Assembly (NCBI GenBank): GCA_937888615.1
Contig: CALABZ010000190.1
Span: 1 to 7,029, forward strand
DNA length: 7,029 bases
Reading direction: 5' to 3'
Origin: an uncultured Lentisphaeria bacterium
GTDB lineage: Bacteria; Verrucomicrobiota; Lentisphaeria; Victivallales; Victivallaceae
The position numbers and the translations under genes are program-made. The notes under the pieces are model-generated. The model saw nothing but the letters and a program-made list of their open reading frames with translations. It did no database searches and was not told the DNA's origin. Below, one piece after another: positions 1 through 5,801 of the stretch; position 1 is the stretch's first letter, and each line of letters begins with the position of its first letter.

Positions 1-509
1 ACAAGTGGGGCATCAAGCGCGGCCTGATGACCACCGTGCACGCTGCCACCGCCACCCAGAAGACCGTTGATGGTCCCTCCAAGAAAGATTGGCGCGGCGG
101 CCGCGGCATCCTCGAAAACATCATTCCGAGCTCCACCGGCGCTGCCAAGGCCGTGGGCAAGGTTCTCCCCGAACTGAACGGGAAACTGACCGGTATGTCC
201 ATGCGCGTCCCGACCTCCGATGTTTCGGTGGTCGACCTGACCGTTGAACTGAATAAAGAAGCTTCCTACGACGAAATCTGCGCCGCCATGAAGGCCGCCA
301 GCGAAGGCGAACTGAAAGGCATCCTCGGTTACACCGAAGACAAAGTCGTCTCCACCGACTTCCGCGGCGAATCCCGCACCTCCGTCTTCGACAAGGGCGC
401 CGGCATCCAGCTCGATCCGACCTTCGTCAAAGTCGTTTCCTGGTATGACAACGAATGGGGTTATTCCAACAAGGTTCTGGAAATGATCCGCGTTATGGCT
501 TCCAAGTAA
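1..509 (+). CDS. gap: Glyceraldehyde-3-phosphate dehydrogenase, 3' part (5' end outside window)
   Basis: This is the C-terminal 168 residues of NAD-dependent GAPDH, the cytosolic glycolytic enzyme that oxidises glyceraldehyde-3-phosphate to 1,3-bisphosphoglycerate. The reading frame is already open at the window edge (first full codon at base 3) and ends with TAA at 507-509. Visible family motifs are MTTVHA with the catalytic histidine (partial residue 13), TQKTVDGPS, DWRGGR (29-34), IIPSSTGAAKAVG (from 40), the phosphate-site RVPT (68-71) and SWYDNEWGYSN (146-156). The catalytic cysteine motif (SCTTN in the family) would lie about 15-20 residues upstream and is off the window. The sequence is very close to classical bacterial GapA/Gap1 enzymes, with no internal break. 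Codons are strongly C-ending, consistent with high expression. The gene is followed by an intrinsic terminator and then by pgk and tpiA, its neighbours in the pathway. Confidence 0.97.
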   Translation, partial: KWGIKRGLMTTVHAATATQKTVDGPSKKDWRGGRGILENIIPSSTGAAKAVGKVLPELNGKLTGMSMRVPTSDVSVVDLTVELNKEASYDEICAAMKAASEGELKGILGYTEDKVVSTDFRGESRTSVFDKGAGIQLDPTFVKVVSWYDNEWGYSNKVLEMIRVMASK

Positions 510-535
510 GTTTGGACTGCTGACGAATTACGCCG

Positions 536-572
536 CGGGGCGGGTGGTAAATGCCGCCCGCCCCGTTTTTTT
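536..572 (+). terminator. Strong intrinsic terminator between gap and pgk
   Basis: A G+C-rich arm at 536-547 pairs with 554-565 (12 bp, one G-T wobble). A further T548-G553 wobble closes an AAAT loop. Seven T residues follow directly at 566-572. This is a textbook Rho-independent terminator, starting 27 nt after the gap stop codon. It ends only 34 nt before the pgk start codon, so it either separates gap from pgk or acts as a partial attenuator within one operon. Confidence 0.9.
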
Positions 573-594
573 ATTCCGCAAAACTCAATCGTAT

Positions 595-598
595 GGAG
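595..598 (+). promoter_or_regulatory. Ribosome binding site that fixes the pgk start
   Basis: GGAG lies 8 nt upstream of the ATG at 607. The frame is open further upstream to an ATG-like or alternative start near 544, but that codon falls inside the terminator stem. The 21 extra residues it would encode do not resemble phosphoglycerate kinase. Confidence 0.75.
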
Positions 599-606
599 AC
601 ATTGAT

Positions 607-1827
607 ATGAATATCGACAAGAAAACCGTGAAAGACATTGATCTGAAAGGAAAACGCGTGGTCATGCGCGTGGATTTCAATGTTCCGCTGAAAGACGGCA
701 AAGTGACCGACGATACCCGGATCACCGCCGCCCTTCCGACCATCAAATACATTCTGGGACAGGGTGCTTCCCTGGTTCTGCTGACCCACCTCGGCCGTCC
801 GAAAGGCCAGGCCGTGGCTGAATTCAGCGTCAAGCCGGCCGCCGACCACCTCGCCGAACTGCTCGGCAAAAAGGTGAAATTCGCCTCCGACTGCATCGGC
901 GATGCCGTTGTGGCCGAAGCCCACGCCCTCCAGCCCGGCGAAATCATGGTTTGCGAAAACACCCGTTTTCACAAGGAAGAAGACCTGAAAGCCAAGACTC
1001 CCGAGGACAAGGAAGCCCAGCGCAAGTTCGCCGCCGAACTCGCCAAGCTCGGCAACGTTTATGTGAATGACGCTTTCGGTACCGCCCATCGTGCTCACGC
1101 TTCCACCGCCATCATCACCGAATTCATGGACAAAGCCAACTGCGTCGCCGGTTTCCTGATGGAAAAAGAACTCCAGTACCTCGGCAAAGCCGTTGCTCAT
1201 CCGGTCAAACCGTTTGTCGCGATCATTGGCGGGGCCAAAGTTTCCGGCAAGCTCGAAGTGCTGATTTCGCTGATGGAAAAGGTCGACACCATCCTGATCG
1301 GCGGCGGCATGGCCTATACTTTTCTGAAAGCCCAGGGCCATTGCATCGGCGCTTCCCTCTGCGAAGACGATCTGGTCGGTACTGCCAAGGAAACCTTGGC
1401 TAAGGCTGAACAGAAAGGCGTTAAATTCATGCTTCCGGTCGACAACCTGATTGCCGACGCATTCTCCAATGACGCCAATACCGAAGTCTGTGGCAACGAT
1501 ATCAAGGAAGGCTGGATGGCTCTGGACATCGGTCCGAAGACCATCGAACTTTATGCCTCTGAAATCGCCAAGGCGAAAACGGTCGTCTGGAACGGCCCGA
1601 TGGGCTGTTTCGAAATGCCCAAGTTCGCCGCCGGCACCATGGGTATCTGCAAAGCCGTGGCCGACAGCGATTCCGTCAGTATCATCGGCGGCGGCGACTC
1701 CGTAGCGGCCGTCAACCAGAGCGGCATGGCCGACAAGATGAGCCATATCTCCACCGGCGGCGGCGCCTCCCTTGAATTTCTGGAAGGCAAGGAACTCCCC
1801 GGCGTGGCTTGTCTCGCGGATGCTTGA
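607..1827 (+). CDS. pgk: Phosphoglycerate kinase
   Basis: This cytosolic glycolytic kinase transfers phosphate from 1,3-bisphosphoglycerate to ADP, giving ATP and 3-phosphoglycerate. The 406-residue product has the usual length of bacterial Pgk. Motifs in order are RVDFNVPL (21-28), THLGRPKG (60-67), ENTRF (117-121) and NDAFGTAHRAHAS (154-166) in the substrate-binding N-domain. GGAKVSGK (208-215), IGGGMAYTFLK (231-241), WNGPMGCFE (328-336), GGGDSVAA (361-368) and the glycine-rich STGGGASLE (382-390) are in the nucleotide-binding C-domain. The start at 607 is chosen because GGAG lies 8 nt before it and the protein begins with the expected KTVKDIDLKGKRVVMRVD block. tpiA follows after 32 nt, which suggests cotranscription. 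Isoleucine codons counted by eye are 19 ATC, 5 ATT and 0 ATA, a marked bias typical of highly expressed genes. Confidence 0.98.
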   Translation: MNIDKKTVKDIDLKGKRVVMRVDFNVPLKDGKVTDDTRITAALPTIKYILGQGASLVLLTHLGRPKGQAVAEFSVKPAADHLAELLGKKVKFASDCIGDAVVAEAHALQPGEIMVCENTRFHKEEDLKAKTPEDKEAQRKFAAELAKLGNVYVNDAFGTAHRAHASTAIITEFMDKANCVAGFLMEKELQYLGKAVAHPVKPFVAIIGGAKVSGKLEVLISLMEKVDTILIGGGMAYTFLKAQGHCIGASLCEDDLVGTAKETLAKAEQKGVKFMLPVDNLIADAFSNDANTEVCGNDIKEGWMALDIGPKTIELYASEIAKAKTVVWNGPMGCFEMPKFAAGTMGICKAVADSDSVSIIGGGDSVAAVNQSGMADKMSHISTGGGASLEFLEGKELPGVACLADA

Positions 1828-1848
1828 ACTCATTTAAAATCAATAAAC

Positions 1849-1852
1849 AAGG
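1849..1852 (+). promoter_or_regulatory. Ribosome binding site that fixes the tpiA start
   Basis: AAGG lies 7 nt before the ATG at 1860. An in-frame ATG at 1809 overlaps the end of pgk and would add 17 residues that are not part of the TIM fold, so 1860 is preferred. Confidence 0.6.
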
Positions 1853-1859
1853 TAAAATC

Positions 1860-2621
1860 ATGTCAAGAAAAGTAATTATTGCCGGCAACTGGAAGATGAA
1901 TGAAACCGCTGCCGAAGCCAAGACCCTGGTCAGCGAACTGAAGCCGCTGGTCGCCGGAATCGACGCCTGCGATATCGTGGTCTGCCCGCCTTTCACCTCA
2001 ATCGCCGCCGCGGTGGAAGCCGCTGCCGGTTCGAACATCAAGGTCGGCGCGCAGAACGTGCACTGGGCCGAATCCGGTGCTTTCACCGGTGAAATTTCCG
2101 CCGCCATGCTCAAAGAACTCGGCGTGGAATATGTGATCATCGGCCACAGCGAACGCCGTCAGTATTTCGGCGAAACCGATGCCACCGTCAATCAGCGACT
2201 GAAAGCCGCCCTCGCGGCCGGTTTGAAACCGATCGTCTGTATCGGCGAGCTGCTCGACGAACGTGAAAACGGCAAAACCGAAAAAGTGCTGGATACCCAG
2301 ATCAACGGTGCTTTCGCCGATATCCCGGTCGATAAAATGCCCGGCATCGTGGTTGCTTACGAACCGGTATGGGCCATCGGCACCGGCAAGACCGCGACTC
2401 CGGAACTGGCCGAGGAAACTCATGCGTTCATCCGTGTCCGTCTGCGTGACATGTTCGGCGAAAATATCGGCGACCAGGTCTGCATTCAGTACGGCGGCAG
2501 CATGAAAGCCGACAACGCCGCCGCGTTGGTTGCCCAACGCAATATCGACGGCGGTCTGATCGGCGGCGCCAGTCTCAAAGCCGGAAGCTTTGCTGACCTG
2601 ATTAAAAACGCGATTGCCTGA
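1860..2621 (+). CDS. tpiA: Triosephosphate isomerase
   Basis: This homodimeric TIM-barrel enzyme interconverts dihydroxyacetone phosphate and glyceraldehyde-3-phosphate, feeding the GAPDH and Pgk encoded just upstream. The 253-residue length is normal for the family. The catalytic set is complete: N10 and K12 in GNWKMN, H96 in IIGHSERR (93-100), and E168 in AYEPVWAIGTGKTA (166-179), which includes the flexible phosphate-gripping loop 6. YGGS (211-214) and GGLIGGASL (231-239) form the phosphate-binding end of the barrel. Starting at 1860 places NWKMN at the usual position near the N-terminus. Codon use matches gap and pgk. The gene probably shares a transcript with pgk. The stop codon is followed by a 152-nt gap carrying inverted repeats before secG. 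Confidence 0.98.
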   Translation: MSRKVIIAGNWKMNETAAEAKTLVSELKPLVAGIDACDIVVCPPFTSIAAAVEAAAGSNIKVGAQNVHWAESGAFTGEISAAMLKELGVEYVIIGHSERRQYFGETDATVNQRLKAALAAGLKPIVCIGELLDERENGKTEKVLDTQINGAFADIPVDKMPGIVVAYEPVWAIGTGKTATPELAEETHAFIRVRLRDMFGENIGDQVCIQYGGSMKADNAAALVAQRNIDGGLIGGASLKAGSFADLIKNAIA

Positions 2622-2628
2622 AATTGCT

Positions 2629-2666
2629 GATTTTTTTCGGGAAATTATGGAATTTCCGAAAAAATC
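2629..2666. repeat. Imperfect inverted repeat after tpiA
   Basis: The left arm 2629-2646 (GATTTTTTTCGGGAAATT) mirrors 2651-2666 (AATTTCCGAAAAAATC) around a 4-nt loop ATGG. The left arm has one extra T and one extra G. The T-run precedes the hairpin and the A-run follows it on both strands, so the polarity is wrong for a simple intrinsic terminator. In RNA it would form a long U-A extended hairpin and might protect or process the 3' end of the pgk-tpiA message. Function is inferred only. Confidence 0.6.
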
Positions 2667-2676
2667 ATCGAGTTTG

Positions 2677-2721
2677 CAGCCGTTGTCATGAAATTTCGTT
2701 TGATTTTTCTGGCAACGGCTG
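2677..2721. repeat. Second inverted repeat in the tpiA-secG gap
   Basis: CAGCCGTTGTCA (2677-2688) pairs with TGGCAACGGCTG (2710-2721). That is 12 bp with a single T-G wobble, around a 21-nt A/T-rich loop. No T-run follows, so it is not a classical terminator. It could be an operator-like site, a leader hairpin for secG, or a transcript end structure. Together with the preceding repeat it fills most of the 2622-2773 gap, in which I see no small gene. Confidence 0.6.
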
Positions 2722-2727
2722 TATTAG
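2700..2727 (+). promoter_or_regulatory. Possible weak promoter for secG
   Basis: TTGATT (2700-2705) and TATTAG (2722-2727) are separated by 16 nt and each matches the sigma-70-type consensus at 4 of 6 positions. The site lies 46 nt before the secG ATG and overlaps the 2677-2721 inverted repeat. In an A/T-rich gap such matches occur by chance, so this is a weak call. Confidence 0.2.
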
Positions 2728-2773
2728 TAACTCACTTTAGGTTTAATCGAAACAGAAAAACAGGTATAGCTAT

Positions 2774-3157
2774 ATGAATGGATTCGTTATTGTGTTGTAT
2801 ACACTGGTAATAGTGGTTTCATTGCTGCTGATTGCATTGATTCTGGTGCAGCAGCCGAAAAGCGGCGGATTTGGGAGCACGTTCGGCGGGCTTGGTGAAT
2901 CGGTTTTCGGTGCACATGCAATCGGGCATATGACCAAACTTACGGTTATTTTTACAACAATATTTTTTGTTCTGACGTTGACACTGGCGATTTTGCTGTC
3001 GCATTTGCCGACAGAAAAGAGCGTAGTCAGCTCTCTCGGAGCCGCCGTACAGACCGAGAAAGCCGGGAAAGGCGCGGTCGGGGTGAAGACGCCTGCCGAG
3101 CCGGCGGCGACGTCCGGACTTTCGGCTCAGCCGAAGGAATCGGCGGCAAGCAAGTAA
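2774..3157 (+). CDS. secG: Preprotein translocase subunit SecG
   Basis: This is a small inner-membrane subunit of the SecYEG channel that assists SecA-driven protein export. The 127-residue product has the family layout: a first membrane helix at about 4-25, and a conserved cytoplasmic loop beginning LVQQPKSGGFGSTFGG (24-39) and continuing through FGAHAIGHMTKLT (45-57). A second helix follows at about 56-76 (VIFTTIFFVLTLTLAILL), then an Ala/Pro/Lys-rich variable tail. The QQ(P/G)K and GG(F/M)G loop resembles E. coli SecG. A modest AGG lies 9 nt before the ATG. secG next to tpiA is a recurrent bacterial arrangement. Codon use differs sharply from the glycolytic genes upstream (isoleucine 1 ATC, 5 ATT, 2 ATA), so it is probably expressed at a different level. 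The exported proteins encoded downstream would use this translocon. Confidence 0.95.
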   Translation: MNGFVIVLYTLVIVVSLLLIALILVQQPKSGGFGSTFGGLGESVFGAHAIGHMTKLTVIFTTIFFVLTLTLAILLSHLPTEKSVVSSLGAAVQTEKAGKGAVGVKTPAEPAATSGLSAQPKESAASK

Positions 3158-3240
3158 AATGTCTTCATATTTTTAATATTATTATTTGCTTTTTGCTCTG
3201 ATATGAAATACTGTAGTGAAAAATAGCCTGGAATTTTAAC

Positions 3241-3246
3241 AGGAGG
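3241..3246 (+). promoter_or_regulatory. Consensus Shine-Dalgarno for the first pilus-like gene
   Basis: AGGAGG, a full match to the anti-Shine-Dalgarno, lies 5 nt before the ATG at 3252. It supports that start and suggests independent, efficient initiation at the first gene of the pilus-like operon. The rest of the 94-nt spacer is A+T-rich and probably contains a promoter, but no convincing -35/-10 pair stands out. Confidence 0.75.
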
Positions 3247-3251
3247 ATCTG

Positions 3252-3926
3252 ATGTACAAGACATGTTTTGTGGCGGCGGTGGCCGGGGCTCTATGTTTCG
3301 GCGCATGGGCGCAGAGTTCTCGTCGGATGGAAATGAAGATGTCGGTGAAGACCGAATTTCTGCCGACCCCCGTTTATGTATTGAGCAATTACGACAATAC
3401 AGTCCCCAGTGTGAATTCGCAATGGCTGGCCATAAAAGTCACTTACACTCCTCCTGCGGTCAAAGCCGGTACCGGTTATTTGTGGGTTGACGACATCCGA
3501 ATGGATGTGGAGTTGATGTTTTCCGCCAGATATCAGGATAAGCCGATTATGGCTTATGCCACCGGGCAGGTTGTTTTCTGGTCTATTCCGTTTGATGGCA
3601 AACGGCATCAGGCTATGATGATGCTTCCGCCGCAGGTCCTTCAGCGTTACGGGGATCAGAGTCCCAGCAATTATCGCAAACTTAAGATTTACACCCGGGT
3701 GAAACTCACCAATACTCAGAATAATTCTGTTATCGGCATGCAGATTGCCGGAAACAGCGGTAGTGCCAGGGACAGTGAAATCAATGCAGCGTTTAATCAG
3801 TTGGCCAGTCCTGTTGCCGCGGTCCTGCGGTTGCCAAATATGGTTTTGCCGGTGGAGAAAACTCCTTGGAGATTCATCGACATCGATTCCTATGACATGA
3901 CCAAGCCGAGCACGGACAGGAATTAA
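3252..3926 (+). CDS. Secreted Amuc_1102-like pilus-associated protein
   Basis: This 224-residue exported protein has no catalytic motif. Residues 1-20 form a Sec signal peptide: K3, a hydrophobic core FVAAVAGALCFGA, and an AWA-Q cleavage site after A20. The mature part is rich in beta-type alternating segments (WLAIKVTYTPP 58-68, YLWVDDIRMDVELMFSARY 76-94, AYATGQVVFWSIPF 101-114, KLKIYTRVKLTN 143-154), suggesting an all-beta, immunoglobulin-like domain. The C-terminus is WRFIDIDSYDM. It lacks a prepilin-peptidase signal (no G-F-T-L-x-E), so it is not a classical type IV pilin. The family call rests mainly on position: it lies 3 nt before a PilM-like gene and ahead of a PilO-like gene, the same order as Amuc_1102-1101-1100. 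Residue-level homology could not be tested here; it could instead be an unrelated lineage-specific periplasmic protein. Confidence 0.6.
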   Translation: MYKTCFVAAVAGALCFGAWAQSSRRMEMKMSVKTEFLPTPVYVLSNYDNTVPSVNSQWLAIKVTYTPPAVKAGTGYLWVDDIRMDVELMFSARYQDKPIMAYATGQVVFWSIPFDGKRHQAMMMLPPQVLQRYGDQSPSNYRKLKIYTRVKLTNTQNNSVIGMQIAGNSGSARDSEINAAFNQLASPVAAVLRLPNMVLPVEKTPWRFIDIDSYDMTKPSTDRN

Positions 3927-3929
3927 ACC

Positions 3930-5786
3930 ATGGCAAAGAAAGAGAATACGATTTTATCGATTGATATCGGCGGCGACAGCCTGAAAATGGCGGAATTCCA
4001 GATCCTTCCCGAAGGCGGGCTGCAGTTGATTCATTTCGCCTTTGAAGAATATAGCGATGAACAGAAAGAAATGACTCTGGACGAGAGCTTTGCCGAGCTT
4101 TTTCCTTTCATGCTGGGTGAAAATGGGTTTGTTTCCACCAATGTGATGGTTTCAATTTCGGGACAGGTGGCCTTCGCCAGGTTGAGCAAGTTGCCTCCTC
4201 GCGGTGACGACAAAAGCAATATCCGCAAGGTGATCGACTTTGAAGCCAAACAGACGATTCCTTATCCGATGAACGAAGTCATCTGGGATTCACAGTTGGT
4301 TGTACGCAGTACCGAGCTTGAACAGGTCAAGCCGGCTCAGGAAGAACCCGAAAATCCGGAGAACCCGGAAGAAGCCGCCGAAGAACCGATCCTGTTCACC
4401 GAGGAAATGGAAGCATTGATCGTGGCGGTGAAAAAGGATCTGCTTACCGATATCGCCGAATTGATTGAAGATTACGGTAAAAAAGTGGTTGCGATTGAAA
4501 TTGCCGCTACTGCTTCCTATAATGCGGCCCGTATCATTCAGCTCGGGGAACAGGGGTGCGATATGATTCTGAATATCGGCGGCCGTTGTTCAAGCCTGAT
4601 TTTTGTGGACCATAGCCGTATTTTTATCCGTGTGATTCCGATTGCCGGTTTTATGATTACTCAGCAGATTGCCAAAGAATTCAATATCAGTAACCCGGAA
4701 GCGGAAGACTTGAAGCGGCGCCACGGGTTTGTCGCGCTCGGCGGTGCATATGAAGAGCCTGAATCCGAAGTGGCGGCCACAATCTCCAAGATTGCCCGTA
4801 ACGTTATGACCAAGCTTCACGGCGAAATCAACCGTACGATCACGATGTGGCGTTCGCAGAACGGCGGTACTCGTCCTCGGCGTGCGTTCCTGGCCGGCGG
4901 CGGCTCCCTGATGGAGTTCACCAACCGTTTCTTCGAGGAAAAATTGCGTATTCCGGTAGATTACCTGAATCCGTTCACTATGGTCGATTTCGGTCCGGAT
5001 ATCGACAAGACCAGACTGAATGCCGTGGCTCCGATGTTTTCGGAACTGATTGGTTCCGCTTTCCGCGCGGTAATCAACTGCCCGGTCGAAATCAATCTGC
5101 TTCCCGATTCGATCAAAGGCCGTCGTGCGTTCCAGAAGAAAAAACCTTACCTTTATGCCTCTTGCGTTACGATTATTTTCTGTCTGCTGGTATTCTATTT
5201 CGGCGTCAGCCAGCGCTTGGAAATTGATAAAGCGAAAGTGGAACGGGCTAGGACCGCGGTGACGAGCACAGAAAAAATGGTCAAGGTGGTTGTGCAGCTG
5301 CGGAAGGAGTTCGATGGACTGAAGGGACAATACGACGAAGCCTTGAATGTCCTCAGAAAACGAGCTGTGGTTCCTACCCGTTTCAATGAACTGCAGAATG
5401 CGATGCCTGATGCCATGTGGATGGCTTCGGTCAAGCTCTATAATACCGCGACGGAAGTCAAAACGACAGCGGCCGGCGGCGGGAATGAGGCCTTCAATCC
5501 CGACAACCCGTGGGCCGGTATGGATGGCTTCGGGACGGAGATGGGACAGAAGAAAGTCGTGACCAAGGAATATGATGCCCTTGAACTTGTCGGACATTCG
5601 CTGGTTATGCGCGAAGATATCCTGAATGAAAAGAGATTCATGGAAAATCTGTTGAAGACGACGGTATTCCAGAATTCCGACGACGCGGTGGGTTATATTG
5701 ATAAATATTTTATCGGCCCCAAGGGGAAAGACAATGTCACCTCCTTTAAGATTAAGATTAAATTGAAAAATCCGGTGAAAATGTAA
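3930..5786 (+). CDS. pilM: PilM-PilN fusion (Amuc_1101-like) type IV pilus assembly protein
   Basis: This 618-residue inner-membrane platform protein joins two parts. Residues 1 to about 380 are an actin/FtsA-like PilM domain. It has phosphate-1 ILSIDIGGDSLKMAEF (8-23), the PilM signature region with KLPPRGDDKSNIRKVIDFEAKQTIPYP (87-113), a second phosphate-type segment MILNIGGRCSSLIFVD (212-227), and the adenosine motif AFLAGGGSLMEFT (319-331). Residues 387-618 are PilN-like: EINLLP (387-392), a basic stretch KKK (403-405), one membrane helix at about 408-426, a heptad-like helix at about 429-478, and an alpha/beta periplasmic region ending FKIKIKLKN. In other systems INLLP is the PilN N-terminus that docks into PilM. 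A Glu/Pro-rich insert lies at 136-153. The start is supported by AGGAA 7 nt upstream, inside the end of the preceding gene. The 3-nt and 15-nt gaps to its neighbours indicate one operon. Confidence 0.85.
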   Translation: MAKKENTILSIDIGGDSLKMAEFQILPEGGLQLIHFAFEEYSDEQKEMTLDESFAELFPFMLGENGFVSTNVMVSISGQVAFARLSKLPPRGDDKSNIRKVIDFEAKQTIPYPMNEVIWDSQLVVRSTELEQVKPAQEEPENPENPEEAAEEPILFTEEMEALIVAVKKDLLTDIAELIEDYGKKVVAIEIAATASYNAARIIQLGEQGCDMILNIGGRCSSLIFVDHSRIFIRVIPIAGFMITQQIAKEFNISNPEAEDLKRRHGFVALGGAYEEPESEVAATISKIARNVMTKLHGEINRTITMWRSQNGGTRPRRAFLAGGGSLMEFTNRFFEEKLRIPVDYLNPFTMVDFGPDIDKTRLNAVAPMFSELIGSAFRAVINCPVEINLLPDSIKGRRAFQKKKPYLYASCVTIIFCLLVFYFGVSQRLEIDKAKVERARTAVTSTEKMVKVVVQLRKEFDGLKGQYDEALNVLRKRAVVPTRFNELQNAMPDAMWMASVKLYNTATEVKTTAAGGGNEAFNPDNPWAGMDGFGTEMGQKKVVTKEYDALELVGHSLVMREDILNEKRFMENLLKTTVFQNSDDAVGYIDKYFIGPKGKDNVTSFKIKIKLKNPVKM

Positions 5787-5790
5787 GGGG

Positions 5791-5795
5791 GGAGG
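5791..5795 (+). promoter_or_regulatory. Ribosome binding site of the PilO-like gene
   Basis: GGAGG lies within a G-rich run (5787-5795), 6 nt before the ATG at 5802 and right after the pilM stop codon. It clearly selects the 5802 start. Confidence 0.8.
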
Positions 5796-5801
5796 TGCTT
5801 T

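Noticed and set aside
544..606. N-terminal extension of pgk from 544
   Set aside because: The start would lie in the terminator stem, has no RBS, and adds residues foreign to the family. The ATG at 607 has GGAG at 8 nt.
571..1833. Open frame of about 420 codons on the minus strand, nearly the whole length of pgk
   Set aside because: It is exactly antisense to a certain gene whose G+C-rich, C-ending third positions remove stop codons from the opposite frame. The translation is Gly/Phe/His/Asp-rich with no recognisable motif.
1809..1859. N-terminal extension of tpiA from an ATG within pgk
   Set aside because: It adds 17 residues unlike triosephosphate isomerase, and the ATG at 1860 has a suitable RBS and gives the standard N-terminus.
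1998..2537. Minus-strand open frame opposite tpiA
   Set aside because: It is antisense to a complete enzyme with all catalytic residues, and its product is low-complexity Gly/Phe/Asp-rich.
2629..2666. Inverted repeat as a bidirectional intrinsic terminator
   Set aside because: The T-run is on the 5' side and the A-run on the 3' side on both strands, the opposite of what terminator function needs. Kept only as an inverted repeat.
3158..3251. Promoter in the secG to pilus-operon spacer (TTGCTT at 3186, TACTGT at 3209)
   Set aside because: The spacing of 17 is right, but the -10 matches at only about three positions in A/T-rich DNA. A promoter here is plausible but cannot be placed.
3263..3490. 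Small overlapping + strand frames inside the pilus genes (also near 4847-5227 and 5347-5562)
   Set aside because: They lack RBSs, have frame-shifted composition (Arg/Ser/Pro-rich), and lie wholly inside well-supported genes.
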